Assembly: GCF_000276665.1 (NCBI RefSeq)
Contig: NW_004955438.1
Location: 14,106,899-14,170,898 of the forward strand
Direction of reading: 5' to 3'
Source of the DNA: Chinchilla lanigera
Lineage: Eukaryota > Chordata > Mammalia > Rodentia > Chinchillidae
Length of the DNA stretch: 64,000 nucleotides
The translations under genes and the position numbers were made by a program. Positions 26,701-37,386 of the stretch are shown here, piece after piece. How positions within the stretch are numbered: position 1 is the stretch's first letter; the number at the start of each line of letters is the position of its first letter. The notes beneath the pieces were generated by a model that was not told the DNA's origin, did not search any database, and was given only the letters and a program-made list of their open reading frames with translations.

Positions 26701-28012
26701 TCACTGTCACTCATTATTATTTTTGTTTTGATGGAAAGGAGAAGGCTCCTTTGGAGACGCTCTCCTCCCGTCCTAGAGTAATCAAAGCTTCAGAAATGAT
26801 CTCCAGTTCTCCCCAGCTTACATAATGCTCAGCCCCTGCTTCTCCACATCAGAGCTATAGCCTGGGAAACATCACCTTCCCTTCCTTGGGGTAGAGAGAA
26901 AGCCGCTCTAGACTCACCTTCCTGTCTTTTCCCAATAGCCTCTGTCTCACTTCCTGGCTCCCCTACAGCCACTGCAGCCTCCTTGCCCAGCCCTAGTGCT
27001 TAGAAGGAACGTGGGTAGCAAGAGATTCGCTTCCCTTCCCATTCCTTCTCTAGTTCTCAGACCCTGACGCCATCTCTCTCAATGGTGAGAGGACCCTGGT
27101 GGTTAGATTTGAAAAGCCTCTGAAAGTCAGGAAGCATGGGGCGGAGTGAGGGGAAGTCAGAAAGAACCCAGACCTTGAGAATGCATAATGCTGAACATTT
27201 TGGAAATAGATGGGCCTGGTGCCAGTCCTCGCAGGGTGCCTAAATTCTATTCTTCCTACAAAACAACCATTATGAAGGCTCTGCACCCCCCATGTGACAG
27301 GTCCAGAGCCTCAAGTGGTATGACGTCAAGGGATCAGGGGATGAATAGTTTTCCCAGCCACGTCCTTAGGGCAAGGCCTGAAATTCTGTAATGAGGTATG
27401 TGGAAAGGAAGGGCGCTCTGGGGAGCCCCAAGGCAGTGCCTGCTGTTCTACAAGGGTTTTGGCGGGATGGCCCGGGACATCAGCCAGAAGTGCTACACCA
27501 TGCCTAGCTGAGCCTTCCCCCAAAACTGGAGTACCTCCATAGCGTATCATGCTCTGTTCCTCAGTTCTACATAGGAACATGAGGGACTGGTGACTCTGAT
27601 TAGGTGGCCCCCGTGTGACATCCCCTGAAAGTACAGCATTGCTCCCCCCTCTGTCTACCTCTGCATTTCCTTTTGATATCAGAGTTTCTTTCAAATGGGA
27701 GAGGTCATGCCATTCAGTTAGGACAATGTTGCCTGGCAGTTAGGACAGTTGGACTCACAGCCAATCTGTGCAGTTGGCTAACTAGTTGGCGTCCACATTG
27801 CCCTTTTCATAAAATGAAGAGACTGAAGTTGAAGATTGTTAAAAGGTCCTTCTGATTACAATGGACTATTGTGCTGTGTATTATAAGGAAGTATGGTACT
27901 ATGTTGGCCCCCAAAACTGCAGGGGTGTGGCTTGATTGGGTCCCATGCTCTTTCCCCTGGTACACGTCACCCTTCAAGGTAGACATAACAGCTTCCCCAT
28001 CATATTCAGTCT

Positions 28013-28052
28013 ATGTGTCTGTCTCTGTCTCTGTCTCTGTCTGTCTGCTCTC
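28013..28052. repeat. (GTCTCT)n simple repeat
   Basis: Hexamer-like tctgtc repeat units. Confidence 0.9.
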
Positions 28053-29212
28053 TCATCCTCACATGTCTGCACACACAACCACACCCTTTGAAACTAGTAA
28101 GAATGCAAAAACTTTGGGTTCAAGTGAATCCAATTTTCCCTGATGTCTAAAGGACATTTGTTTGCATGTTATTTAAATGTATTCAAATGAAGATGCACAT
28201 GCATGTGCCTAAACATATAAAAGAAGTTATCATCAACAGTCTTTATAACTGCTGGTTATATCCAACATCCTGGAGTTCTGAAGCCAACAAAATTCCACCA
28301 AGAGAACCAATGGTCTCCCACACTAACTTCAGTTTATATTTATGTTTCTCACATTCCTTTAAACTGTCTATTATGGGTGCCTTATATTACTCAAACCGTA
28401 TAACAGGATATGCATGCCACTTATAAATATGCACAAAATAGGGATCTAGGGTAGGTTAAAAAAGATTTGGCAGATGGGTTGCAAGATCAGAAAAGTTGGG
28501 AACCTTCAACCTGGACCATCTCCCAAAGCTGCAGATATCTCCAAGGTTCTGATCTTACCACAGCCAAAGGGCTCAAGAAGGATCCCATGGAGCTCTCCTT
28601 AGGCCACACTGGTCAATACAGCCTAAAGCACTCTAGGGCACTGGTCACCCTTTACAACCCCTCAGTGGCTCATGGCATATGGTGCCCACTTCTTCCCAGA
28701 GGTCCCAGCCATGAGGTTCCTTGTGGCCTAAGAACCCTGGCTCCCTGGCTAGGAACCCACCCTTTTCTAGAACAGTCGGTGTTACAGGCCCTCAAGGCTC
28801 CCACGGGAATACAAGCTCCACTCCACCTCCGGAGACAGAGGTCTGGACCTTTCTAGATCTCTCTGGGATTCACTTACCAAGTTTGACCAGACAGATGGAT
28901 TTGCTATTTAGCTGAGAAAATCTGAGCGAAGTAGGTAAATAGAGAGATGATATGAAATAGAAACATAGAAAGAAAGAAAAGAAAGAAAAAACGAATTCAT
29001 TTTCTGGAGAACTGGAAAGGAAGCAGCAAACTCATCTCATAAGGCAGGAGAGGACCAGAGACTTGGGCTGCAAGATGAAGGAAGTGTGTAGACAGGAGGC
29101 CACTGTCCCACTGGTACGTTGCACGGCAGCTAACACCCATGGGGTAGATGTGTGGATTCAGACAGCGCCTTCACCAGCACAATGGGGAGGGAGGAAAGAC
29201 AAGGCTACTCAC

Positions 29213-29467
29213 CCACACACTGGTTGCTTTCATCCATCTGGTATCCAAAGCGGCAGACAACAGGCCTTGAAATTGTGGGGTAGTTTGAAGCTGATACTGG
29301 TGGGGCAGCTGCTGGGTATGGACCTGAGTAGGGGGTTGAATAGGGATTCGAGTAGGGCCCTCGATACACTGGATTTGTTCGGGGGATGCACAAATACCCG
29401 CCGTTCTGGTTGACACACATCATGTCTCCTCGGCAGGCCTCGGGGATGGTCCGGCATTCGTCAACAT
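29213..29467 (-). CDS. FBLN5: Fibulin-5 coding exon 4: atypical first cbEGF module with RGD
   Basis: A 255-bp exon on the minus strand, phase 1 at both ends, with acceptor ctctgcag above 29467 and donor gtgagt below 29213. It encodes residues 42-126. DVDEC opens a calcium-binding EGF module whose six cysteines are 46, 53, 59, 68, 113 and 125. RGD at 54-56 sits between cysteines 2 and 3, the integrin-binding motif known in fibulin-5 (alpha-v-beta-3, alpha-v-beta-5, alpha-9-beta-1). Between cysteines 4 and 5 lies a Pro/Tyr-rich insert with repeated PYS units (71-112), the feature that makes this module atypical. Near-identity to human and mouse fibulin-5 over the exon makes the call secure. Fibulin-5 defects cause cutis laxa in humans. 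Later exons are not in the window. Confidence 0.97.
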
Positions 29468-30032
29468 CTGCAGAGGCCACAGAAAGCTGAGCATTAGTGC
29501 CCCTGACCACGCTGAGCTTGCACACAGATAAGCAGAGCTTGGTACCCAGGGCAACACACCCGCACACACCCGCCAGCCTCTGCTCTGGCTGGTGCTGGCT
29601 CATGGCAGGCAGGCGCTCCTAAACATTGGCTGAACTGAACCAAAGGGATCTGTGTAACCAAAACACCAGCCATTGAAATACCACTATCATGATTTTGGGC
29701 ACATCACAAAACCCTGTGCTATCATTTGTTTCATCCTTTTCTTTAGATGAACCCATATTGGAAAGCCAAGCAAATGTATTTTTAAAATCTTACAAGAGTA
29801 TAGCAACTGAGGAATACACTAACTACTATAAATAAAAGGTGACAGTAAAAATAAGAATATAGCTATTAAGATAAAGAGGGGTTAGCTGTGGAGGTAAAGA
29901 CACATCCAGTAATCTTATTTGTACATACTACACTCTGAAAACAAATGGGAAGGGGATAACGAGACCTTTGCATCATGTAAGCCAGTATGTGGCAGAGAGC
30001 TAGTAACTTGCTAAGAAAGCAGGGTTTGTTTT

Positions 30033-30205
30033 TCTTTTCTGGTACTAAGGATTAAACCCAGGGCCTTTCCACTGAGCTATACGCCAAACCTTTTTAATTT
30101 TTTTTAATTTCAGACACCAAGCCCCTAAACTGCCTAGGCTGGGCTTGAACTAGCGATCCTCTCATCTCAGCCTCCCAGAGCGTTGGGACTATAAGCAGTT
30201 ACAAG
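30033..30205 (-). mobile_element. B1-ID SINE dimer (antisense)
   Basis: Antisense ID part (ggtactaaggattaaaccca ... ctgagctatacgcc) followed by antisense B1 (cctaggctgggcttgaact, cagcctcccagagcgttggg). Lies in FBLN5 intron 3. Confidence 0.8.
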
Positions 30206-30799
30206 GTCTTACTTCTGCTCACACTGGGCCAGCACTGGGCCTATGTACAGCCAGGCTGTGCTCTGCTATCTGTACCTAAAAAGGGAGAAGTGGCTTTGCT
30301 AGGGAGAGATAGGAGAGGCTGAAATCTGGCTCCATTGAGCAGCAAGCCTGGCTCCATGTGCCGGTCATGTGGGCCAGAGGCTGCGGGGAAGAAGAGGCCT
30401 GGATCCTGACAGCTTATCCCACCATCTCACCTCTGCTGAGAAACTCATAGCAACTCCCACCTCAGGAAAGAGGAATGTTGAGGCTCAGAACGCACCTGCC
30501 TGTTCTCAAGTTAAAATTGATGAACCAGGAAAGGAGGTTGCGGCCCCTCCCTCGCTGTGCCTGGGCACCGCCTCAAATCAAAGTGCTGTACTTTAAATCC
30601 AAGTGTAGGCTCTGACTCCTCAGGCAGGGTTTTATCCTGAAAACCATCTCTCCCCGCTCCATGTCTTGGCTGACATGAGCTCAGGGAAGACAAAGGACTT
30701 GGCCTAAATCAAATACCTATAATTAAAAAGCTAAATACTTCCCCAGTGTGAGCCAAAGCAGCAATATGGGGCTACCTATTCTTAGGTACTCTGCACTCC

Positions 30800-31130
30800 C
30801 TCAACAACACACTATTCTGTGCTCTAAGCATCCTTCCTACCCCTGCTCTTTGCTTATGCTGTTCTTTCCAGCTGGAATGCCATCTCCCAGGACGCTACTC
30901 GTCCTTCTGTGCCCAAATCACATGTGATTTCTATAACTCTTTTTGACCCTGCACACAAAGTGTCACTCTGTCCTCTTTTGCTTTGACTTCTATTTGGCAA
31001 TGACTTTATTCCACCAATCTGTGCCAGGGCTCGCTGTGTCTAAGTCCTCCCCCACTAGAGGGTGTGCTAAGCAGATGTCCCACCCTCCCAGTGGCTGCTC
31101 CTCATCCCTGGAACCTGTCACCTAGTGAAG
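30800..31130 (+). mobile_element. LINE L2 3' end
   Basis: Shows ctttgcttatgctgttctttcc, gctggaatgccatctccca and the C/T-rich L2 series that follows. In FBLN5 intron 3. Confidence 0.65.
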
Positions 31131-31649
31131 GAAATTAAAGCAGCAATGCTATCCAGGTTGCTAGTCCTGGGTATTGAGAGTGGGAGCTTACCCTAGATTG
31201 TGTAGGTAGACCCAATGCAATCACATGAGTCTTTGAAAGTAAAAGAGGCAGAAATGATCAGAGAGATGCTATGAAAGAAAAAGAAGAGACTCAAAGCAGG
31301 AGATGTGATGGCTCTGAAGACAGAGGAGGGGCCGCCACCCAGGGAATAAAGGCAGCTTCTAGAAGCTTCAGAGACCCTCAGCTGACAGCCAGCAAGGAAA
31401 CAGGACCTTCAGGTTCACTGGGGACAGGATCCATTCTCTGACCTCTCACAGTGCTTAGTCCGGTGCTCAGCACAAACAAGGTGATCAATAAAAGGGCATC
31501 ATTGGTCTCAATCCCTTCATCTCACCCTTGTTCTTCCATGGGAAGAATAAAGATTTGACAGTAGTGGACAATAGCCAAGGAACAAATGGCCCTGTGATTG
31601 GGCTGTCATCAAACGTCCCACCCCAGCAAGGGATCTGCATGGCTCATAC

Positions 31650-31701
31650 CTAAACACTGTCCTGTCTGGCGATCCAGGTCAAAGCCGTTAGTGCACTGCT
31701 G
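31650..31701 (-). CDS. FBLN5: Fibulin-5 coding exon 3 (N-terminal segment)
   Basis: A 52-bp exon on the minus strand. The acceptor side reads ccctgtag|cagcag and the donor side TTTAG|gtatga. It encodes QQCTNGFDLDRQTGQCL (residues 25-41) and leaves one base (G) for the first codon of exon 4. The segment holds two cysteines before the first EGF module, as in human and mouse fibulin-5. Mouse also has QQ at 25-26, where human has AQ. The acceptor is a tandem NAGNAG site (tagcag), so use of the second AG would drop one Gln in frame. I chose the upstream AG because it reproduces the known 52-bp exon. Confidence 0.93.
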
Positions 31702-32649
31702 CTACAGGGAAGGAGAGAAAAGAAACACGAAAGGTCATTGCACTTGTTTCTTTATTCTAAAAGTATCACTGCTACATTTCAGAAAGTTTGAACAATGGAG
31801 TAAAGAAAAAAGGCATTCATAATGCCAGCACCTGTATTATAATCATATTTGTTCTTCTCTTCAAATTTCTCACAATCATGCACTTACACTTACTTAGTGT
31901 TGCTTTTTTAAACTCCCTGAGCTCCTGCTGCCTAAGCCCCACTTTGAGCAGGTAGTAGCTGGGCCTTTTGATGCCCTAAATAGGAACAGCAGCAATGATG
32001 ACATCGGATATGTACAACGTAGCTCACGTTCATCCCCTCTCTGGGGATGGAAAGGGCAAGTTTCAAGGGCAAAGATTCTTTCTTTAGGTCCAGTTTAACC
32101 TCTGCTGCTTTGTACCCGATGAAATACTTTGTCCCCTGTGAAATCCTCTCTCTGATTCTCAGTCCTGGACATACAATAATAGCTACCTGCAGGTGAAGTC
32201 AGTTTTCTAGCTAGGGCCAGGGAGGTTTAATCTCAACAGGACAATTACATAAAGATGCTTCCAGAAAGAGGGAGATCTTACAACCCTCCAGGGTTTTGGG
32301 CTTTACACAATTAACTACAGCTATATTTTATACACTTTTAAAAAGATGTCTGGAGGGCGGACAGTCAAAGAGCCCTTAAGAAGGCCCTGAAGCCTGGCAT
32401 TTCATAGGAATGAGCTCAGTGTCTGTGACTGCGGGACACAGCTGTTATCCCTTTGTCTTCCTCCAGCTTCAGTGGTTGGGATCCCTGAGCTGTGGTTGAT
32501 GATAGAGATAATGGATTTGGTCTATACTGCTGGAGAGGTTCAAGAGTCCCAGGAACAGAAGAGGCAGAAGGCTGTGGGATAAAGCAGGATCCAGCCCTGC
32601 TCTGCAACTCAGTGCTAGAGTGGGTTCAGGGCAGTGGTCGACCTGGCTT

Positions 32650-32790
32650 AAAATTCCCAATCTAGCCCCTACTCATTGCATAAGTTTTCTATGTCTCAGT
32701 CTTCCCATCTGTAAAATGGGAATAATAGTATTTCCTCCTAAGGGATAAAGACCAAATGTGTTACCATATGTGCTAGTATGGCAAACACCA
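32650..32790 (+). mobile_element. MIR SINE
   Basis: tctcagtcttcccatctgtaa then aatgggaataatagtatttcc. Confidence 0.75.
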
Positions 32791-33234
32791 TCCTATGACA
32801 CTGCCCTCCCTGGCCTAGACATCTTCATCTGCTCCTCACAAAACAGGATTTGAAGACTCCAAAGTCCCTCTGAGACAGAAAATTCTTTGTTATTCTTCCC
32901 AATATTCTGCCCACAGTTCTCAAGGGCTAACCTTTATACTGAGCCTAACCTCATCTGTCCCTTGCTTTCAATGGGGCTCCAACAGGGGTCCCAGCCCAAG
33001 GGTGCTCTCCAGTCCCTCTGCATTGTGGGATATCTGGATAACCTTCACTTCCTTGCTTTACTTGCTTCCACAGGAGACGTCGACCTGGGGACACCCAGAC
33101 CTGCGGGATGCATATGCAGGGAGACCAGGGGCACTATCATCCAGAAACATGACAGCACATTTTAATTTTTATGATTGAAGATGAATTGAGTCCCCTGAGG
33201 GACACAAAGGGGGCAGCAGGATCTAATAAGTTTC

Positions 33235-33400
33235 TAACTGGAAATCAAGGTGCTGAGTTACATGTCCAGCCCTGCCACTTAGAAACGACTTCACCTGGGC
33301 CAGTTTCCACTTTCCCGAGCCTCCGCTATCACCTCTATACAAGGAAGAGCTCCGATTAGGTCAAGTCCCTCCCACCTCTACAACCCTGCGATTCTAAAGG
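33235..33400 (+). mobile_element. MIR SINE
   Basis: cagccctgccacttagaaac, ctgggccagtttccac, ctctatacaaggaagag; diverged. Confidence 0.5.
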
Positions 33401-33464
33401 GTGGCCAGACTCCCTCATTCTAGTTTTTAAAACACGTTCTAGATAGCTTAAAACAAAATCTTAC

Positions 33465-33519
33465 CTGTGCATTCCCAGGACTTGGAAGACAGAGAGCCAG
33501 AAAGGTAACGGTGAGTAGC
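33465..33519 (-). CDS. FBLN5: Fibulin-5 coding exon 2 (signal peptide core)
   Basis: A 55-bp exon on the minus strand, with acceptor cttcgcag just above 33519 and donor gtaaga just below 33465. Joined to exon 1 it completes exactly 24 codons. The protein reads LLTVTFLALCLPSPGNAQ after the basic MPGLRR start, which is a typical signal peptide: basic n-region, hydrophobic core and a small-residue cleavage region near residue 23. This directs the protein to the secretory pathway. The exon phase (2 then 0) and length fit the mammalian gene structure as I know it. A diverged B1-ID SINE dimer and a (TG)n tract lie 70-310 bp upstream, in intron 1. Confidence 0.93.
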
Positions 33520-33599
33520 CTGCGAAGGTGAGAAACTAAATGTAAATCCCAAGGCATATTTGAGTTTGGCGGGCAGCATGGATCTCATGTTATCATGTT

Positions 33600-33651
33600 C
33601 GTGCATGTGTGCATGTGCGTGTGCATGTGTGCGTGTGTGTGTGTGTGTGTG
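33600..33651. repeat. (TG)n microsatellite
   Basis: Interrupted tg/tgca repeat ending in a pure (gt) run; FBLN5 intron 1. Confidence 0.95.
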
Positions 33652-33828
33652 ACTGGAGATTGAATCCAGAGCCTTCACACTGGCCTACATCCCCAGCCTT
33701 AATTTTTTATTTTGAGACAGAGTCTAAGTCACTGAATTGCCCAGGCTGCACTTAAACTTGCTACTCTCCTGCATTAGCCTCCTAGAATTCCAGGATTATA
33801 AGTATGTACCACCACACTGGGCCTGTCC
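33651..33828 (-). mobile_element. B1-ID SINE dimer (antisense)
   Basis: Antisense ID (ggagattgaatccagagcc, ctacatccccagcc) plus antisense B1 (gagacagagtctaagtcactg, ccaggattataagtatgtacc). Preceded by a (TG)n tract; intron 1 of FBLN5. Confidence 0.8.
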
Positions 33829-33956
33829 TGCATTTTTAATGGTAGCTTCACCATGTGTTCGTGGTGGGACAGGGTATACTGTAGAGAAGACAAGCACCCT
33901 TCCAGATACCCTAACCATGCCTGACAGAGATGTTTCTCTTCTAGGTCACATTTTTT

Positions 33957-34058
33957 AAATTTTTTAATTTTTTAAATTTTTTTCGGGTACCAGGAATCAA
34001 ACTCACGACCTCACGCTTGCCAGGCAGGTGCTGTGCCGCTGAGCTAAATCCCCAGCCC
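33957..34058 (-). mobile_element. Young ID SINE (antisense) with 16-bp target duplication
   Basis: tRNA-like ID element: antisense ggctggggatttagctcagcgg (A box) and gtgagtttgattcctgg (B box) with an A/T tail. Flanked by ctaggtcacatttttt at 33941-33956 and 34059-34074. It lies in FBLN5 intron 1. Confidence 0.92.
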
Positions 34059-34639
34059 CTAGGTCACATTTTTTTTAATAAAGGGTTTTGCCACTCAAAA
34101 AAGTCCAAACCCAACTCTGTGGGATGCACAAGGCTCTGGCCTGTTTTCTGGGTCTTTCCTCCTTGGGCAGGAGACCAGCTGATCTTTGAGCATCTCTATT
34201 CTGAAGCAAGTACAAAGCAAACAAGCCATCAAGCCCGAGCCATGGAAAGTGGAAAATGTGAGCATGAGGGAAACTGGGAACTCTGAGTTCTACTGAAGCA
34301 CAGGGTCACAGAAAGTCACTTCTCCTGAGTTATGAGCCCTGGGCCCACACAGGTAAGAATCCCCAGTCACCAGATGGCCCTGCTCCCCATTGCCAGCCCT
34401 AGAATGCGGCCTCAGATCCTGGTGGAGGTGGGGACTAGGAAGCCGCACTGCCCAGAGAGAGGACAGAGTGGGAGACAGGAGGAGGAGCCGGCTCTGAGTC
34501 AGGCCTGTGCTGCCTCTAAGCCTCTCTGCGCCTACCTGTGATTCAGCCCCTCACCACTCCCAAGCTTCTATCAGTAGTGCTGTGGTCGCTGAGACCCTTC
34601 CAAAACACAGCCTATACCACCTCACCTTCATGAAAGTGA

Positions 34640-35330
34640 CTATTTAAAAAAAAAAAACATAAAAAATAACAAGTGATGGGAAAGATGTGCCACTGACACT
34701 GGAAGCCCTGTGCACGGTTGGTGGAAATGTAACCCATGGTGGAAACCAGGGTGACAGTTCCCTCCAAAATTAACCATTAAAATCACTGCATGATCTAGTG
34801 AGTCTACTTCCGGGAACACAGCCAGAAGAACTGAAAACAAGAGGTGGAAGGGATATTTGTGCACCTGTGAGCACAGCACCAGTATTCACAGTAGCCAAAG
34901 GACTGACCCAGTGTGAATGTCCGCTGATGAATGAATGGCTAAACAAATCGTATGAATACACATGTATTATTCAGGTTTTAATAGGAAGGAAATTCTGAAA
35001 CATGACACAGCATAGACAAACCTTTGGGATATTAAGCTAAGTGAAATAAGCTACTCAGAAAAACGACCAAACATTGTAGAATTCCACTCACCCATAGCAC
35101 CCGGGATTGTCAAAAACACCAAAGACAGAAAGCGGGATGGCGGTCAAAAAGAAAGCAGGAAGGGGAAATTATTGGTTCACTGGCACAGAGTTTCAGTTTT
35201 GCAAGATGAAAAGAGTTTTAGAGATTGGTTGTTTAGCAAAGTGAATGGATACAACACTACTGAACTGCACACTTAAAAATGTTAAGATGTCAAAAAATAC
35301 AAAATCTATGCAAATGCAGAGCTTGACCAA
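34640..35330 (+). mobile_element. Old L1 ORF2 end and 3' UTR
   Basis: L1M-like: cacggttggtggaaatgtaa, cagtattcacagtagccaaag, ctgatgaatgaatggctaaac, gtgaaataagctactcagaa and a final tgaactgcacacttaaaaatg. Many disruptions; no coding potential. Confidence 0.8.
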
Positions 35331-35634
35331 GTGCTATTATTATTTGATTTAATATCAGTTCAGCTGAGCAGCTCTTATTTGTGGCATAGCATGAGGAAGA
35401 AGAGCTATAAAACTATGCCCAAATCACTACCATCTTAGCGGTTTGGGGAGTGGCAGGAATCAAGGTCTACACACTTTGGTAAGAGCACTGCTAGAATACC
35501 CCTACGTGCCATGACAGCTAGGCTGGGGGTAGTTACAGGGCAGTAAGGGGAGACTTCCTGGGGGAAGCCACCTTGAAGGTTTCTTCAATAGGCAGTAGAC
35601 CTGGGGACCAGGCTGGACGGGCAGCCTGTTACTG

Positions 35635-35740
35635 CCAAGGTGCACCATCACTTTATAATCTCTTCTTTTACAGAATTAAAGGGACTCAGCAGATTACACA
35701 ACTCACTCACACCCATATCACCTGGCTCAGGTGAAGCAGC
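35635..35740 (-). mobile_element. MIR SINE fragment (antisense)
   Basis: ttcttttacagaattaaaggg, ggactcagcagattacacaac. Confidence 0.5.
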
Positions 35741-36361
35741 AACTCTGGGCACTTGAAGTGTCCAGAGTTAAGGTGACATCCAGAGAGAACAGAGCCCAAT
35801 GTGGTGCCAGTGCATGCAAGTCCACTTCCTCCATCTAGTCTCCAGTCCAAAGCAGCAAGACCTTGAGCATCTACAGGTTTTCGTGTTATCTAAGCGCCTG
35901 TGCAAGCCAGGTTCTGTAACACTGGAGACAGCTCTGACCTTATAAAGTGCAGAGCCAAATCCGAGGGCTTTCTGATATTTGCAAGGGCCAGAATTCTATC
36001 TGGAAGGAATGAAAGAACAATAACATTTATTTTCCAGTCTGTATATTATGAATTTCAATGTTTTCCTGTTTCTTCACATGAAGTTTCCTTTTGGATGGTT
36101 ATAAAATCCTGTCTCGTTTATGTTGGAGAGAGAACAGGCTGAGTGCATGCAGTGGACTTCAAGAGCTGGTGGAAAGGGCGTGCTAACCCTGGCTCTGCCC
36201 CTACGCCTTCTCCCCCATTCCCCTTGGACACAGACAGCCCCAAGCCCAGCCTCCTGGAAGCGCCATGGCTAGGTCCTGGGGTCCAAATGAGCTCCAGGCT
36301 ACTGGGAAGTGTTTCTAAAATGAAATAATACTGAGGCACTGCGGGTCCCACGGCATCGCAG

Positions 36362-36443
36362 ATAACTGCATCTCATCAGGAAAACCCTAGAAAACATCAC
36401 AAATAGCTGTATTTTGTCAGAAAAACCCTAGAAAATGTGAAAA
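36362..36443. repeat. Imperfect 41-bp tandem duplication
   Basis: Two adjacent units share aaaaccctagaaaa with flanking similarity (ataactgcatctcatcagg versus atagctgtattttgtcag), about 20-25% diverged. Confidence 0.75.
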
Positions 36444-36651
36444 ATACTATAAACTATAGTTAGTACTGGGGAGGAAGGGGAGTCCATGCTCCAAACTGGT
36501 CCCTGAAACTTTATATCAGGTGGGTTCCCCCATTTTATGCACCATCCTAAAATACAAGGGAAGTTGGGAAGATCAAACAAATATCTGGACTGTCTGTCAT
36601 TGATGTATTGGTCTCTAACCTAGGACAACATTATTACAGCTTAGTTTTCAG

Positions 36652-36721
36652 CATACGTGCACACGCGCACACACACGCACACACACGCACACACATACAC
36701 ACGTGCACACACACCCACGCA
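36652..36721. repeat. (CA)n microsatellite
   Basis: Interrupted ca repeat with cg and cata units; FBLN5 intron 1. Confidence 0.95.
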
Positions 36722-37129
36722 CGGTTAATTTGTGTGAAGCAGCTATGTGTTCCAAGCTCTTGCAAGATAAAGGCTGCGCAGATGTCATGTAGATAAAGTT
36801 CTGCAATGTTTAAGGATTACTTGAGTGGAATTGCAATTTCCGCAAAGAAGAGCAAAACATTTGCTTACATGTATCTCTGTCTGCGGTCCCCGCTTTTCAT
36901 TGGCTCGAAACTTCTGGGTCCCATGCCCTCGGTGAATCCCACACAGACATAGAGTAAATCCAGCCCACGAGTTCAGCTTGCCCAGCAGCCGTTGCAGCAA
37001 AGCAGTTGCTAATACTCCATCTCCCAAATTTAAAAAATGTATTTTTTAAAAAAACCTGTGTACAAAGTTGACGTCCTTTCCAAAAAGAGGAATAAAGCAC
37101 TGGATTCTCTTCAGACCGCTCTCTGGGTC

Positions 37130-37156
37130 CTCTCTCTCTCTCTCTCTCTCTCTCTG
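37130..37156. repeat. (TC)n microsatellite near FBLN5 exon 1
   Basis: Pure tc run about 210 bp inside intron 1 from the exon 1 donor. GA/CT tracts near promoters can be protein-binding or S1-sensitive; no function shown here. Confidence 0.95.
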
Positions 37157-37369
37157 ATGCTGACTTCTGAAACTGTTAGAAAATCCCAACTCTCAAAAGA
37201 AACTTCAAGATGGAAATTACAAAGGCGCAGCTTTTTATAATTAACAATGTCATTGCATCACTAGCAATGCCTTTTCCAATACCCTGACATCGCCTGAATC
37301 GCAGCCATAGACATTTTCCACCCACCAGGGTTTTGGTAAGATTTCCAGACCCTGCCGAGAAGAACCTAC

Positions 37370-37386
37370 CTTCTTAATCCTGGCAT
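37370..37386 (-). CDS. FBLN5: Fibulin-5 coding exon 1 (start codon, partial signal peptide)
   Basis: The start codon is the complement of 37384-37386, and 17 coding bases are followed by a consensus donor (gtaggt) at 37364-37369. It encodes MPGLRR with the last codon completed by exon 2, matching the N-terminus of mammalian fibulin-5 (MPG(I/L)(K/R)R). The -3 position is a G, a good Kozak context. Fibulin-5 is a secreted extracellular-matrix glycoprotein needed for elastic-fibre assembly; it binds tropoelastin, LOXL1 and integrins. The rest of exon 1 is 5' UTR running to higher coordinates; the transcription start cannot be placed from sequence alone. Only residues 1-126 of a protein of about 448 residues are in this window. 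Confidence 0.93.

Larger units (their letters stand above)
1..29212 (-). other. FBLN5: FBLN5 intron 4 (partial, continues off the left edge)
   Basis: The whole left 29 kb follows the exon 4 donor on the minus strand and contains no recognisable exon 5 (expected to start with VDEC and carry a CINTEGGY-like EGF core). It is therefore read as intron 4. It holds L1, L2, MIR, MaLR, B1 and B1-ID repeats listed separately, with stretches of unassigned sequence between them (1-2700, 4990-6600, 10730-11050, 12350-13750, 16020-17740, 18340-19960, 20140-21000, 21400-22830, 25230-26430, 26700-29200). In these I see no gene and no structured RNA. Confidence 0.75.
29468..31649 (-). other. FBLN5: FBLN5 intron 3
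   Basis: About 2.2 kb between exons 3 and 4. It contains an antisense B1-ID dimer (30033-30205), an L2 3' end (30800-31130) and otherwise unremarkable sequence. No other exon was recognised. Confidence 0.85.
31702..33464 (-). other. FBLN5: FBLN5 intron 2
   Basis: About 1.8 kb between exons 2 and 3. Two MIR-like stretches (32650-32790 and 33235-33400) are recognisable; nothing else is assignable. Confidence 0.8.
33520..37363 (-). other. FBLN5: FBLN5 intron 1
   Basis: About 3.85 kb between coding exons 1 and 2. It holds a (TG)n tract, a B1-ID dimer, a young ID insertion, an old L1 3' end (34640-35330), a MIR (35635-35740), an imperfect 41-bp tandem duplication (36362-36443), a (CA)n tract (36652-36721) and a (TC)n tract. 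No exon was seen in it. Confidence 0.85.

Noticed and set aside
28467..28856. 129-codon plus-strand frame in intron 4
   Set aside because: No recognisable domain, low-quality start context and no splice-flanked structure; probably chance.
29205..29603. 132-codon minus-strand frame starting at a Met above exon 4
   Set aside because: Only 29213-29467 is exon; the part above is intron with a clear acceptor at 29468, and the part below passes the donor.
33957..34058. tRNA-gene-like sequence with A and B boxes
   Set aside because: It is an ID SINE: A-rich tail, target duplications and no folded tRNA with anticodon.
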